Origin: Chloroflexota bacterium
GTDB lineage: Bacteria > Chloroflexota > JAJPGV01
NCBI GenBank assembly: GCA_021325635.1
Contig: JAJPGV010000046.1
Coordinates: 1-64,000, forward strand
Direction of reading: 5' to 3'
DNA length: 64,000 bases
The notes under the pieces are model-generated. The model was not told the DNA's origin. It ran no database searches and saw nothing but the letters and a program-made list of their open reading frames with translations. Below, piece after piece: positions 52,585 to 60,020 of the stretch; within the stretch, counting starts at the first letter, position 1, and every line of letters begins with the position of its first letter. Position numbers and translations under genes: made by a program.

Positions 52585-53052
52585 ATGGCAACAACCACCG
52601 AACCCACACGCGCGCAACTTGTCGTGCGTCGCACCGAACTACTCGCTGCGCAGCCCGACAAAGTCCTTGAGGCTCGCATCGCTGAGGCTGACAAGCGCGC
52701 CGGACTGGCACGATCGAAGCTAGCGGCCGAAGAACAGATTTTGATCGACCTGCTCGGGCAACGGGCAACTTCGAACGTCGTTCGTGAGCATGAAGCTGCA
52801 CTGATCGAGCGGACGTTGCTCGACACTGCCGATCCTCGAATTGCGGCGCTCGAAAGTCGTCTACATGACCTGTTCCAGGAGAAAAGAAAGCGAAACCCAT
52901 TCGGCACGACCAATGAGCTAGACGAGGCGTTCACGGAATTACGGAGAATCCAACACGAGTTGGCAGCGCTCAAGTTCGAGGCTCTTTCAGGTGAGCAAGT
53001 TGAGGGAAGGGTCGCCGACGTCGAGCGCCAGGTGCGCGCGCTTGGGTTGTAG
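52585..53052 (+). CDS. Coiled-coil protein upstream of the S49 protease
   Basis: 155 residues, nearly all helical with heptad character (ARIAEADKRAGLARSKLAAE, RIAALESRLHDLFQEKRKR, LRRIQHELAAL). AAAGGAG lies eight bases before the ATG. It ends two bases before the protease gene. In phages a coiled-coil protein beside a head protease is often a scaffold. That is only a positional guess here. Confidence 0.7.
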   Translation: MATTTEPTRAQLVVRRTELLAAQPDKVLEARIAEADKRAGLARSKLAAEEQILIDLLGQRATSNVVREHEAALIERTLLDTADPRIAALESRLHDLFQEKRKRNPFGTTNELDEAFTELRRIQHELAALKFEALSGEQVEGRVADVERQVRALGL

Positions 53053-53054
53053 GT

Positions 53055-53978
53055 ATGCCGAACGTCTCGCCTGAAATTTGGGCAATTCGACGTTCTGCGT
53101 TTCAGGCGATCCAGGCCGAGTTAGTGCGGCACGATCCGCAAGCGATCAGGGCGCCGGCTGCTCTAAGCGGTCCGGCCGCTCGTCAAGCCGGCGCCGTCGC
53201 CGTGCTGCCAATGATGGGGCCAATTTCGCAACGCGCCGACCTATGGTCGATGCTCTTTGGCGGCACGTCTACAGAGTGTTTCGGCGCGATGTTCGCGCAA
53301 GCCGTCGCCGATCCGAACGTCGCAGCGATCGTGATTAACGTGGATTCTCCGGGCGGCACGGTTTCGGGCGTTCCCGAGCTGGCCGCGCAGATCAACGCCG
53401 CTCGCGGAACTAAGCCGATCGTCGCCGTCGCTAACGGCATGGCCGCCTCGGCGGCCTACTGGCTGGCGTCACAAGCCGACGAGATCGTAGTTACGCCGTC
53501 CGGTGAGGTCGGATCGATAGGCGTGTTCTGCGCCCATTTCGACGAGTCGGGCGCGTTGGAGCAAGCCGGCGTAAAGCCGACGCTGATCTCGGCCGGCAAG
53601 TACAAGGTCGAAGGAAATCCGTTCGGGCCATTGACCGATGAGGCGCTCGCCTCGATTCAATCGCGCGTAGACGACCTATACGCCATGTTCACGAGTGACG
53701 TTGCAAAAGCACGGGCAATGCCTGTTGACCGAGTCCGCGGTCGGGCTTTTGGTGAAGGCCGCATGCTCGGCGCCAAGCGCTCCGTCAACTCGGGTATGGC
53801 GGATAGAGTCGGCACGCTTAGTGAGACGATCGGCCGGCTATCGACTCCACAGGGTCGCCGCACGGTTCGTACGGCCGGCTCGACCGAATGGCGTCGGGCT
53901 CGATTAGAGGCTCGATTCGAGCCGTCAGAGGATTTGGTGCGAAGAATCGTTCGAGCAGAACGGCTCGGCACGATCTAA
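53055..53978 (+). CDS. S49-family (SppA-like) serine protease, possible head maturation protease
   Basis: 307 residues, without signal peptide. The Ser/Lys dyad is recognisable: nucleophile Ser in NGMAASAAYWLASQADEIV and Lys in SAGKYKVEGNPFGPLT. The crotonase-like core shows VINVDSPGGTVSG and GEVGSIGV. Short soluble S49 proteases in phages process capsid or scaffold proteins. Cellular SppA is longer and membrane-bound. It follows the coiled-coil gene by two bases. Confidence 0.9.
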   Translation: MPNVSPEIWAIRRSAFQAIQAELVRHDPQAIRAPAALSGPAARQAGAVAVLPMMGPISQRADLWSMLFGGTSTECFGAMFAQAVADPNVAAIVINVDSPGGTVSGVPELAAQINAARGTKPIVAVANGMAASAAYWLASQADEIVVTPSGEVGSIGVFCAHFDESGALEQAGVKPTLISAGKYKVEGNPFGPLTDEALASIQSRVDDLYAMFTSDVAKARAMPVDRVRGRAFGEGRMLGAKRSVNSGMADRVGTLSETIGRLSTPQGRRTVRTAGSTEWRRARLEARFEPSEDLVRRIVRAERLGTI

Positions 53979-53985
53979 TGCGGTC

Positions 53986-54396
53986 GTGATTCCGGCTCAC
54001 CGTGAGCTACCCGCCGCCGAGATACCGCCGTCACTTCGATCGACGGCTGAACGCGCTTTGGCGAGTGCTTGTTGGGAGCTGGGAATGCCGGTTCCAGCGA
54101 TTCGTTGGTTTCGAGAAATCGAACCAAAGCTTGCTGGCTGCGTGGTTGCTATTGGCTGGATCGAGGCCAACAGCGACGCTCACGAGTTTTGGATCAGCGC
54201 CGACATTTCGCCGGATGAAGTAACCGAAGTGGCGCGGCACGAGGCGTTCCATCTGTATCAACGCCGCCTCGGAGATCTGAGCCGCCTAACAAAGGCAGAG
54301 GTCGAGCAAGAGGCCGAGCGATTCGCCGCACGGCCATTTCCACCAGGCACGCAATGGTGGCGGAAGCAGCTTAACGCGCCTCACGCGAGACCATGA
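53986..54396 (+). CDS. Small zincin-like metallopeptidase candidate
   Basis: 136 residues. The motif HEAFH in VARHEAFHLYQRRLG fits the zinc-protease HExxH, and Glu residues downstream (EVEQEAERFA) could be the third ligand. The start is a GTG, seven bases after the S49 stop. Its stop overlaps the next gene's ATG (ATGA). The substrate is unknown. Confidence 0.7.
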   Translation: MIPAHRELPAAEIPPSLRSTAERALASACWELGMPVPAIRWFREIEPKLAGCVVAIGWIEANSDAHEFWISADISPDEVTEVARHEAFHLYQRRLGDLSRLTKAEVEQEAERFAARPFPPGTQWWRKQLNAPHARP

Positions 54397-54650
54397 GCCC
54401 GCGTCAATCTCTGGCGGTCAGGAGAACGGAAATCAGCGAAACGCATCCCTCTGAGCTGGCGATAAGTGTCCCTGAGGCGGCTAGACGTTTAAACATCTCT
54501 GAGCGGTCAGCGTGGCGGCTGGTCTGGACAAACACGCTGCCGTCTGTTCGAGTCGGCAAACACCTAGTCAGAGTGCCGGTCGCCGCGTTAGAGCGGTTTG
54601 TATGCGGCGAGCCGACGCCCGTTAAGGGCCAGAAGCGGCATGCAGCGTAG
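54393..54650 (+). CDS. Excisionase-like helix-turn-helix protein
   Basis: 85 residues with a MerR/Xis-type winged HTH: SVPEAARRLNISERSAWRLV, then the wing LPSVRVGKHLVRVPVAALE. Such proteins guide integrases to excise, or act as small regulators. It is translationally coupled to the zincin gene (ATGA). It lies far from the integrase, which is unusual for xis. Confidence 0.78.
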   Translation: MSPRQSLAVRRTEISETHPSELAISVPEAARRLNISERSAWRLVWTNTLPSVRVGKHLVRVPVAALERFVCGEPTPVKGQKRHAA

Positions 54651-55023
54651 AACGCCAGCCCGGCTGCGAGTCGCGGCATATCTGCGCAAGCGCGCTGAGT
54701 ACCGGCGCAGCGTGGCGGCGAAATGGGCTGACCGGCGTAGCCAGCTCGCCGCCGAAGCACTCGACGACTTGGCCCGCTTCGTCGAACAGTTACCGGCGAC
54801 CGAGCCGACGTGCGCGCGTCTCATGCAATTGAGCAGCCGGCGCCGGCATTTCGAACCGCGCCGCGATGGCACCGCCGAGCAACTGATTCGCCACTATGGA
54901 ATGTCGCGCGCAACGACGCCCGAAAACGCGCTTTGGAACCTCATAGACGCCATGGAAGCGGACTCGAACGAGTCCACAGAGATCCGCGCCGGGCTGGACG
55001 CCGGCCGGCCGGAGTTGAACTAG
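54640..55023 (+). CDS. Hypothetical basic helical protein
   Basis: 127 residues from ATG 54640, overlapping the end of the HTH gene by 11 bases. The N-terminus is strongly basic (MQRRTPARLRVAAYLRKRAE), the middle helical, the C-terminus acidic. No family was recognised. The stop TAG shares its G with the next gene's GTG, so the run 53,986-55,688 is tightly coupled. Confidence 0.6.
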   Translation: MQRRTPARLRVAAYLRKRAEYRRSVAAKWADRRSQLAAEALDDLARFVEQLPATEPTCARLMQLSSRRRHFEPRRDGTAEQLIRHYGMSRATTPENALWNLIDAMEADSNESTEIRAGLDAGRPELN

Positions 55024-55688
55024 TGGCTCAGGCAGACGTGATCCTCGGCGCACTCACAGATCGAGAAATGACGGCCGAGCAACTCGCCGCATTACTCAAT
55101 ATGAACGTCGAGACGATCCGGCGACGGCTTAATGATCTGTATCGTCGCGGCAAGGTTTTCCGGTCTAGTTCCAAGCCGTACCAGTACAACCGGCAACCGG
55201 CAACCGGCAACCGGCTAAGAGAAGAACCGGCAACCGGCAACCGGCAGGAAGCTAGCGCTTCGGCTATGCGCCCGGAGGGCGCGCCGCCTAGCACCGCGTT
55301 TGCATTTCCCAGGCAACCGAGATTAGGTGCGCCGGATGGCGCTTGGCGGGATTACTACGTGAGTCTGGCTCGTGAGTTCGGGTACACCGAAGAGCGCCTA
55401 GCAGATCGGGTATGCGTCTACCTTGAGGCGAATGGCGAGCAAGGGGCGGCTGTCCGCAGATCCGTAGCGGCATGGAGTACGGCTGATAAACATGCCGTTT
55501 GGGATTGGACAGAGGACGAAACCGACGACCGTAACCCAGCAAGCATGAGCGACCATAACCGACCGATAGGCGAAAGGCTGGCGATCTTATTTGAGGCTGG
55601 CCTAGATTGGCACCACGCCAAATTGGGTCGAGGACAGCGAAGCCAGCCACCGCTTGATCGGCGGCTCACGACGGAGGAATGCGCGTGA
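55023..55688 (+). CDS. Winged-HTH protein containing iterons, possible replication initiator
   Basis: 221 residues from GTG 55023. The N-terminal winged HTH (TAEQLAALLNMNVETIRRRL, then LYRRGKVF) is followed by a disordered repeat-coded linker. The helical C-terminus (WRDYYVSLAREFGYTEERLA, ERLAILFEAGLDWHHAKLG) resembles nothing I can name. The linker DNA carries seven 7-bp repeats, a layout like lambda O, whose gene contains the origin. A replication role is inferred from this. Confidence 0.65.
   Translation: MAQADVILGALTDREMTAEQLAALLNMNVETIRRRLNDLYRRGKVFRSSSKPYQYNRQPATGNRLREEPATGNRQEASASAMRPEGAPPSTAFAFPRQPRLGAPDGAWRDYYVSLAREFGYTEERLADRVCVYLEANGEQGAAVRRSVAAWSTADKHAVWDWTEDETDDRNPASMSDHNRPIGERLAILFEAGLDWHHAKLGRGQRSQPPLDRRLTTEECA
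55188..55245 (+). repeat. Seven direct AACCGGC heptamers, possible iterons
   Basis: AACCGGC occurs four times end to end (55188-55215) and, after nine bases, three more times (55225-55245). All are perfect and in one orientation. They lie inside an HTH-protein gene. This could be a replication origin or a coding micro-repeat. Confidence 0.85.
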
Positions 55689-56013
55689 AGGTTCGTGCGT
55701 AGCGCGGAGAGTTTGAATGAACAGCGGCGAATGAGTAGCCGTGCGGCTGGCTCGTTGGCAGCACGCGCCTAAACGACGACGGCCAGTGGGCGACCGGCCG
55801 AGGCATCGCGGACATCGAATCCTAGCCAGCATCGATAAGCCCAAGTGAGCTGACGTGCCAGGCGTAGGGGGGATCTAAATCTCTACGGTTGGGCGACTGC
55901 CGGAACCCGCCCGCAGTCCCGCGAATGCGGTCGCATTATTACGCGTTTTGATAAGAGTCGTTTAGTAATTGCAAACGAGTCGCAATTAGCTCCGACAACG
56001 GCAGGCTAAACGC
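55689..56013. other. Gene-free stretch with A+T-rich inverted repeats
   Basis: No gene is seen. At 55921-55990 the sequence is A+T-rich and contains AATGCG-gt-CGCATT, TCGTTT-N9-AAACGA and AATTGC-N9-GCAATT inverted pairs. It may hold a promoter or an unwinding region for the iterons about 700 bases to the left. Confidence 0.4.
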
Positions 56014-56301
56014 TCAGACGGAGAACCTCGTTTGGGGCTCGATCTGGCTGCTATCGGGTTCAGCAGACTTCGGCTGAAGGTAGTTCTCGCCCTGGGTGAA
56101 CTCAGTCCTTCGGAAGTACCAGACATCCTGCCATTGCCCTGGTCTGACTTCCTGGCGCCACATCTCATAAACCTCGGTACCCTGAATCTTGCCGTCATGT
56201 ATCGAGAACGGCTCCCTGTGGATGGTCTGGTCGTCCGACTGAGGCCGGTACTCGTTGTGAAGGCTCCCGAGAATGCATCGGAGTTCTCGCGACTCGCTCA
56301 T
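56014..56301 (-). CDS. Hypothetical protein
   Basis: 95 residues, polar, with a beta-rich middle (IQGTEVYEMWRQEVRPGQW, DVWYFRRTEF). No family was recognised. It is the only leftward gene in the centre of the element, which suggests an accessory (moron-type) gene. The ribosome site is weak. Confidence 0.5.
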   Translation of the reverse strand: MSESRELRCILGSLHNEYRPQSDDQTIHREPFSIHDGKIQGTEVYEMWRQEVRPGQWQDVWYFRRTEFTQGENYLQPKSAEPDSSQIEPQTRFSV

Positions 56302-56517
56302 CCGCCGACAGTAGCAGGTTCACTGTCAAACATCAACGCCGGCCAGCTTCTCGTAGTCGCCAGCCGGCAATTTACGCCGCGACGTACTCAGCGGCGCTCG
56401 GCCGCTAATCAAGCCCTTTAAGCCACGCTGTAGCGGCCCACTTGTCAACCAGCGGCGTTTAAACGCGCTTGGCGCGCTAAACCACCGCGTTTCATTCCCA
56501 AGGGAAAGGGGTAATCG

Positions 56518-56808
56518 TTGCTCAACTCGATAAAAGCAGCAATCGGCCGCGACGACAGGTTTTCGTTTGCCGTCGCTCAACTGCGCGCGCTCGAACCTGC
56601 CGACTGGGATGCACTGCGAAAGATGGCGATGTTTCAACGGCTCAATAAGGCGGCGTCCGCCTTCCAGATCATGGCGAAGCGACCGAAGGCGTTCGCGGCA
56701 ATTCAAGCGGCGTCGGAGATGGCTGGAGCCAAAATGCCGCCGTCCGCCAAGGCGGAAGATGTCGCGTTGCTAATTCGCGCTCTGAGCATCCTCGACGATG
56801 GCAGCTAG
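56518..56808 (+). CDS. Small protein coupled to the tape-measure gene
   Basis: 96 residues, helical (SFAVAQLRALEPADWDALRK, AFQIMAKRPKAFAAIQAA). It starts at a TTG behind AAAGGGG and overlaps the tape-measure ATG by 11 bases. In long-tailed phages the gene directly before the tape measure encodes a tail assembly chaperone. Size and position fit, but sequence alone does not prove it. Confidence 0.7.
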   Translation: MLNSIKAAIGRDDRFSFAVAQLRALEPADWDALRKMAMFQRLNKAASAFQIMAKRPKAFAAIQAASEMAGAKMPPSAKAEDVALLIRALSILDDGS

Positions 56809-58966
56809 TTCCGCCGCCACCCTAGCGATCAAGCTAGCGGGCGAAGATGCCGGCGCAGAGGCCGCAACCAAGCGGCAGGCAGCCGCGCTCGATCAGGTCA
56901 AGAAATCCGCCGATGAGGCGTCCGGGCCACTGCGCCGGGCCGGCGAGGCTTCCGAAGCATCCGGCAAGCAGGCCGAAAAAGGCGGCGGCATGTTCGGCAA
57001 GCTGAAAGAAAGCCTCGTCGATGTCGGCAAGGTGGCTGCCGGATTCGTGCTCGGCAAGGCGGCGATGAGTCTCGGCGCCGGCTTAGGCGACCAACTCAAA
57101 GACATGGTCAGCGGAACTCAAGAGTACGGCGAAGCCGTGCGCAAGCTGGCAATGACGACCGGCGCCTCGACCGAGCAAGCCTCAAGCCTGCTCTTCATGT
57201 TCAAAGAGCAGAACGTCGAGGCCGACGCCGCCTCGCGATCCCTCGTGAAGTTCGCAAAGGGCTTGCAGGGCGTGCAAGATGCCGAGGACGGCGCCGTACC
57301 GGGTGGCAAAACGACGCTCGAAGTTCTAAGGGATCTCGGCGTCACGGCGAACGATGCGGCCGGGCGCCAGCGCTCATTAGTGGATGTGCTCGGCGATGTG
57401 GCCGACAAGTTCAAAGAGCTGCCGGACGGTCAAGAAAAGACCGCGCGGGCGATGCAACTCTTCGGCAAGTCGGGCGCCGATATGCTGCCAGTGCTCAACC
57501 TCGGGAAAGAGGGGCTCGAAGAGGCTGAGGCGGCGGCGAAAAAGTACGGGCTCGCGCTGAGCGCCGATAACGTGGCGCAGATCCATAAGTTCGCGATGGC
57601 CCATAAGGACATGGACGGGGCGATCGAGGGCGTGCGCCTCAAGTTGGCCGTCGGCCTAATGCCGGCGCTCACCAAAACGATCGAATGGCTCACCGAAGGA
57701 ACGACGCACCTACTCGATTTCGTCGGCGGCCTACAGCTCGGCGAGAAAGTCGGGCCGATCTTCGAGCCAGTCGGCGCGGCGATCGGAAAAGTCGTCGATA
57801 TGGTGAAGGCGCTAGGCTCGGGCGACGCCAATTCGTTCTTTCTGGCGCTTACCGAGGGTATACAAGGCATTGTCGGCGGCCCGATCGACCGGTTCCACGA
57901 AAAGATCACCGGGATTACGAACCTGCTATTCGGCACGCTGCCACAGGCGTTAGACCGCGTGATCGAGCCGTTTAAACAGTTCGGCGACGCGATCGGTTCA
58001 GCGTTCGGCCAGCTCCGGGCCGGGAACGTCCTGGGCGCAATGGAGAATATCGTCGCCAGCTTCTATGCGATGCGCGCTCGGCTGCTCGAAACAATGGCCG
58101 GCATGGGCGCGCAGCTCGTCACGGCGATTACCCAATGGGCGAAGGACGCGGCGCCGCCCCTCGTGCGTCAACTCGGCGAATTGGCGTCAACGGTTCTAGC
58201 CTGGGCGGTTGCACAGATCCCGCCATTGGCTGCACAACTCGCCCGATGGGCCGACACGCTTGTATCGTGGGCGGCTGACGCGATCCCGCCGCTCTTGCGG
58301 AGCCTCGGCGACTTACTTACCGGTGTGCTCGACTGGATCGGCGACAACGCGCCCGACTTAGTGCAAACGCTGATCGGTCAATGGGTACCGGCGTTCCTCG
58401 AATGGGTCGTGCCGGCGCTTGCGCAATTGCTAGTAAAGCTCGGCGAGCTACTTATCGGGATCACGACTTGGATCATTACCGTCGCGGTTCCAAAGATCAT
58501 CGAGGTCGCTTTCAAGATCGGCGAGGGGCTCGTTAAGGGCGTGATCGACGCGGCGAAGGAACTAGGGCCGAAGTTGGGCCAGGCGATATCTGATGCGTTC
58601 GCGTCGCTAAATCTCGATTTCGGGATATTCCACATACACGGCGGCCAGCTCAAGATCGACCTACCTATGGGCAATGCACTAACAGTCGGCGCGACCGTCG
58701 CGACGCCGGGCCATGCCCTAGGCGGGCCAGAGATCGCCGGTATGCCGCGCCTCGTCGGCGAGAAAGGGCCGGAGATTTTCGTTCCGGGCTCGAACGGCTA
58801 TACATTCCCGAACTCGGCGCTCGGCGCGATCGGCGGCAATACGACAATCGTTCACGTCGCCGGCTCGATATGGGCGCTCGACGAACTGGCCGACGCCGTG
58901 CGCTCGAATCTGCTTCAAAAGCAGAACGGCGGCGGCATGCTCGGTAACTTGTGGGGCTCAGCCTAG
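56798..58966 (+). CDS. Phage tail tape-measure protein
   Basis: 722 residues. It sets tail length in long-tailed phages and tail-like particles. The N-terminus is Ala/Lys-rich and helical (KRQAAALDQVKKSADEASG). A TMP core follows with TGASTEQASSLLFMFKEQ and LFGKSGADMLPVLNLGKEG. Hydrophobic amphipathic repeats (about 420-590) come next. The typical end is MPRLVGEKGPEIFVPGSNG. At 722 residues the predicted tail would be roughly 100 nm by the usual 1.5 angstrom per residue rule. No other tail gene was recognised beside it. Confidence 0.9.
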   Translation: MAASSAATLAIKLAGEDAGAEAATKRQAAALDQVKKSADEASGPLRRAGEASEASGKQAEKGGGMFGKLKESLVDVGKVAAGFVLGKAAMSLGAGLGDQLKDMVSGTQEYGEAVRKLAMTTGASTEQASSLLFMFKEQNVEADAASRSLVKFAKGLQGVQDAEDGAVPGGKTTLEVLRDLGVTANDAAGRQRSLVDVLGDVADKFKELPDGQEKTARAMQLFGKSGADMLPVLNLGKEGLEEAEAAAKKYGLALSADNVAQIHKFAMAHKDMDGAIEGVRLKLAVGLMPALTKTIEWLTEGTTHLLDFVGGLQLGEKVGPIFEPVGAAIGKVVDMVKALGSGDANSFFLALTEGIQGIVGGPIDRFHEKITGITNLLFGTLPQALDRVIEPFKQFGDAIGSAFGQLRAGNVLGAMENIVASFYAMRARLLETMAGMGAQLVTAITQWAKDAAPPLVRQLGELASTVLAWAVAQIPPLAAQLARWADTLVSWAADAIPPLLRSLGDLLTGVLDWIGDNAPDLVQTLIGQWVPAFLEWVVPALAQLLVKLGELLIGITTWIITVAVPKIIEVAFKIGEGLVKGVIDAAKELGPKLGQAISDAFASLNLDFGIFHIHGGQLKIDLPMGNALTVGATVATPGHALGGPEIAGMPRLVGEKGPEIFVPGSNGYTFPNSALGAIGGNTTIVHVAGSIWALDELADAVRSNLLQKQNGGGMLGNLWGSA

Positions 58967-58981
58967 GAGCTAGGCAGACGA

Positions 58982-59021
58982 AAAAGGGCGGGCAGCGCGT
59001 TTAAACGCCTCCCGCCCTTTT
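58982..59021 (+). terminator. Intrinsic terminator after the tape-measure gene
   Basis: An 11-bp stem, AAAAGGGCGGG with CCCGCCCTTTT, encloses a loop that contains the palindrome GCGTTTAAACGC. It lies 16 bases after the tape-measure stop and ends five bases before the stop of the leftward gene, so it can serve both strands. Confidence 0.92.
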
Positions 59022-59025
59022 GTCT

Positions 59026-59229
59026 CTAGGAAGCCGCCGCTCGGGCCAGCTCCTTATCGAGCAACAAGACTGCCTCGTCGGCGTCGTTCGCTAGACCGGG
59101 AAGTCGATCTCGCAGCAATGCGGCTTCCTGAACGCTCGTGGGCCAATCGAGCCCCAGGCTATTAAGCATGCGGCCGAGCGCTGGCGACGTGTAGATCCCG
59201 AAGTCGGCTATTTGGGCGGTGCGGTTCAT
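59026..59229 (-). CDS. Hypothetical small protein
   Basis: 67 residues, acidic and helical (LGLDWPTSVQEAALLRDRL, DEAVLLLDKELARA). An AAGGAGA ribosome site five bases before the ATG supports it well. No family was recognised. It diverges from the XRE-type regulator gene, which may control it. Confidence 0.7.
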   Translation of the reverse strand: MNRTAQIADFGIYTSPALGRMLNSLGLDWPTSVQEAALLRDRLPGLANDADEAVLLLDKELARAAAS

Positions 59230-59321
59230 TTTGCTCTCCTTATCTAAATAATCCGTGCAGCATCATAAATCGAAAGTAGCGTCGTTGTAGCGTACATGGT
59301 ACTTTTAGTGGAGAATGCATC

Positions 59322-59513
59322 TTGAAGCTGCCCAACCTTAGGTCTCACAGGGAAAGAGCCGCAATGACCCAGGACGAGCTGGCCAAAGCTTCCGGCATTA
59401 ACCGGATCAGCATCAGCCGAATCGAAAATGGCCGCGATGTCCGGCCGCCGACCGCTCGCAAGCTGGCCGAAGCCCTAGGGTGCCGGCCGTCCGACCTGAT
59501 GGGTAGTAACTGA
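59322..59513 (+). CDS. Small XRE-family regulator
   Basis: 63 residues, almost entirely a Cro/CI HTH: MTQDELAKASGINRISISRI, ENGRDVRPPTARKLAEALG. It starts at a TTG without a clear ribosome site; Met15 would truncate helix 1. Its TGA overlaps the next ATG (TGATG), so it is coupled to the membrane protein and, further on, the integrase. Confidence 0.85.
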   Translation: MKLPNLRSHRERAAMTQDELAKASGINRISISRIENGRDVRPPTARKLAEALGCRPSDLMGSN

Positions 59514-60019
59514 TGTTGGATCTTGCAGCCTTGGTTTCAAGCATGATAGGCGGCTTGATATCAGGCGGCCTTTCGCTAGGAGGTGTACTTGTTACGCAGG
59601 CTAAGCAAGACAGGCGAAATCGAGAGGCACGTCTCCAAGCCCTGGCTGACGACAACCGCAACCGGTTGCGCGGACTCTATCACCGATTGCTATCGGCTGT
59701 CGAAGAAATGGAATCGCTGTCCGTACAAATGTCGGGCCAACACTCAAATCAGAAGCTAATAGACGAGCGATCAATAGCGCTCAGCAAGGAGGCCAGAGCG
59801 ACCATGATTATCTTTGCCCAAGAGCACGATCCGGAAGCCCGCAAGATCTACCTGGCATTCGACGATATGTTCAACGACTTTCTCGATATCCGTGCCGACT
59901 ATTTGAAAAATCCGAGAGACCTTAGTTCGATCTCGTTCAAATCTGACGAGTTGGCGACCAAAGGCGAATCTCTCTTAGAGACCGTGCGATCGCACCTAGC
60001 CTCATTGGAACTGGCGTAA
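59513..60019 (+). CDS. Membrane-anchored coiled-coil protein of unknown function
   Basis: 168 residues. An N-terminal Gly/Ser/Leu-rich hydrophobic helix (about 5-27) is followed by a charged helix (QAKQDRRNREARLQALADDN) and further helices. No family was recognised. It is coupled to the HTH gene and followed by the integrase after one base, so all three are one transcript. Confidence 0.7.
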   Translation: MLDLAALVSSMIGGLISGGLSLGGVLVTQAKQDRRNREARLQALADDNRNRLRGLYHRLLSAVEEMESLSVQMSGQHSNQKLIDERSIALSKEARATMIIFAQEHDPEARKIYLAFDDMFNDFLDIRADYLKNPRDLSSISFKSDELATKGESLLETVRSHLASLELA

Positions 60020-60020
60020 C

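Noticed and set aside
55188-55245. CRISPR array
   Set aside because: Repeats are 7 bp, contiguous, and have no spacers of regular size.
56798-58966. Type VI secretion or contractile injection system
   Set aside because: Only a tape-measure protein is present; no sheath, tube, baseplate, ATPase or effector gene is recognised nearby.
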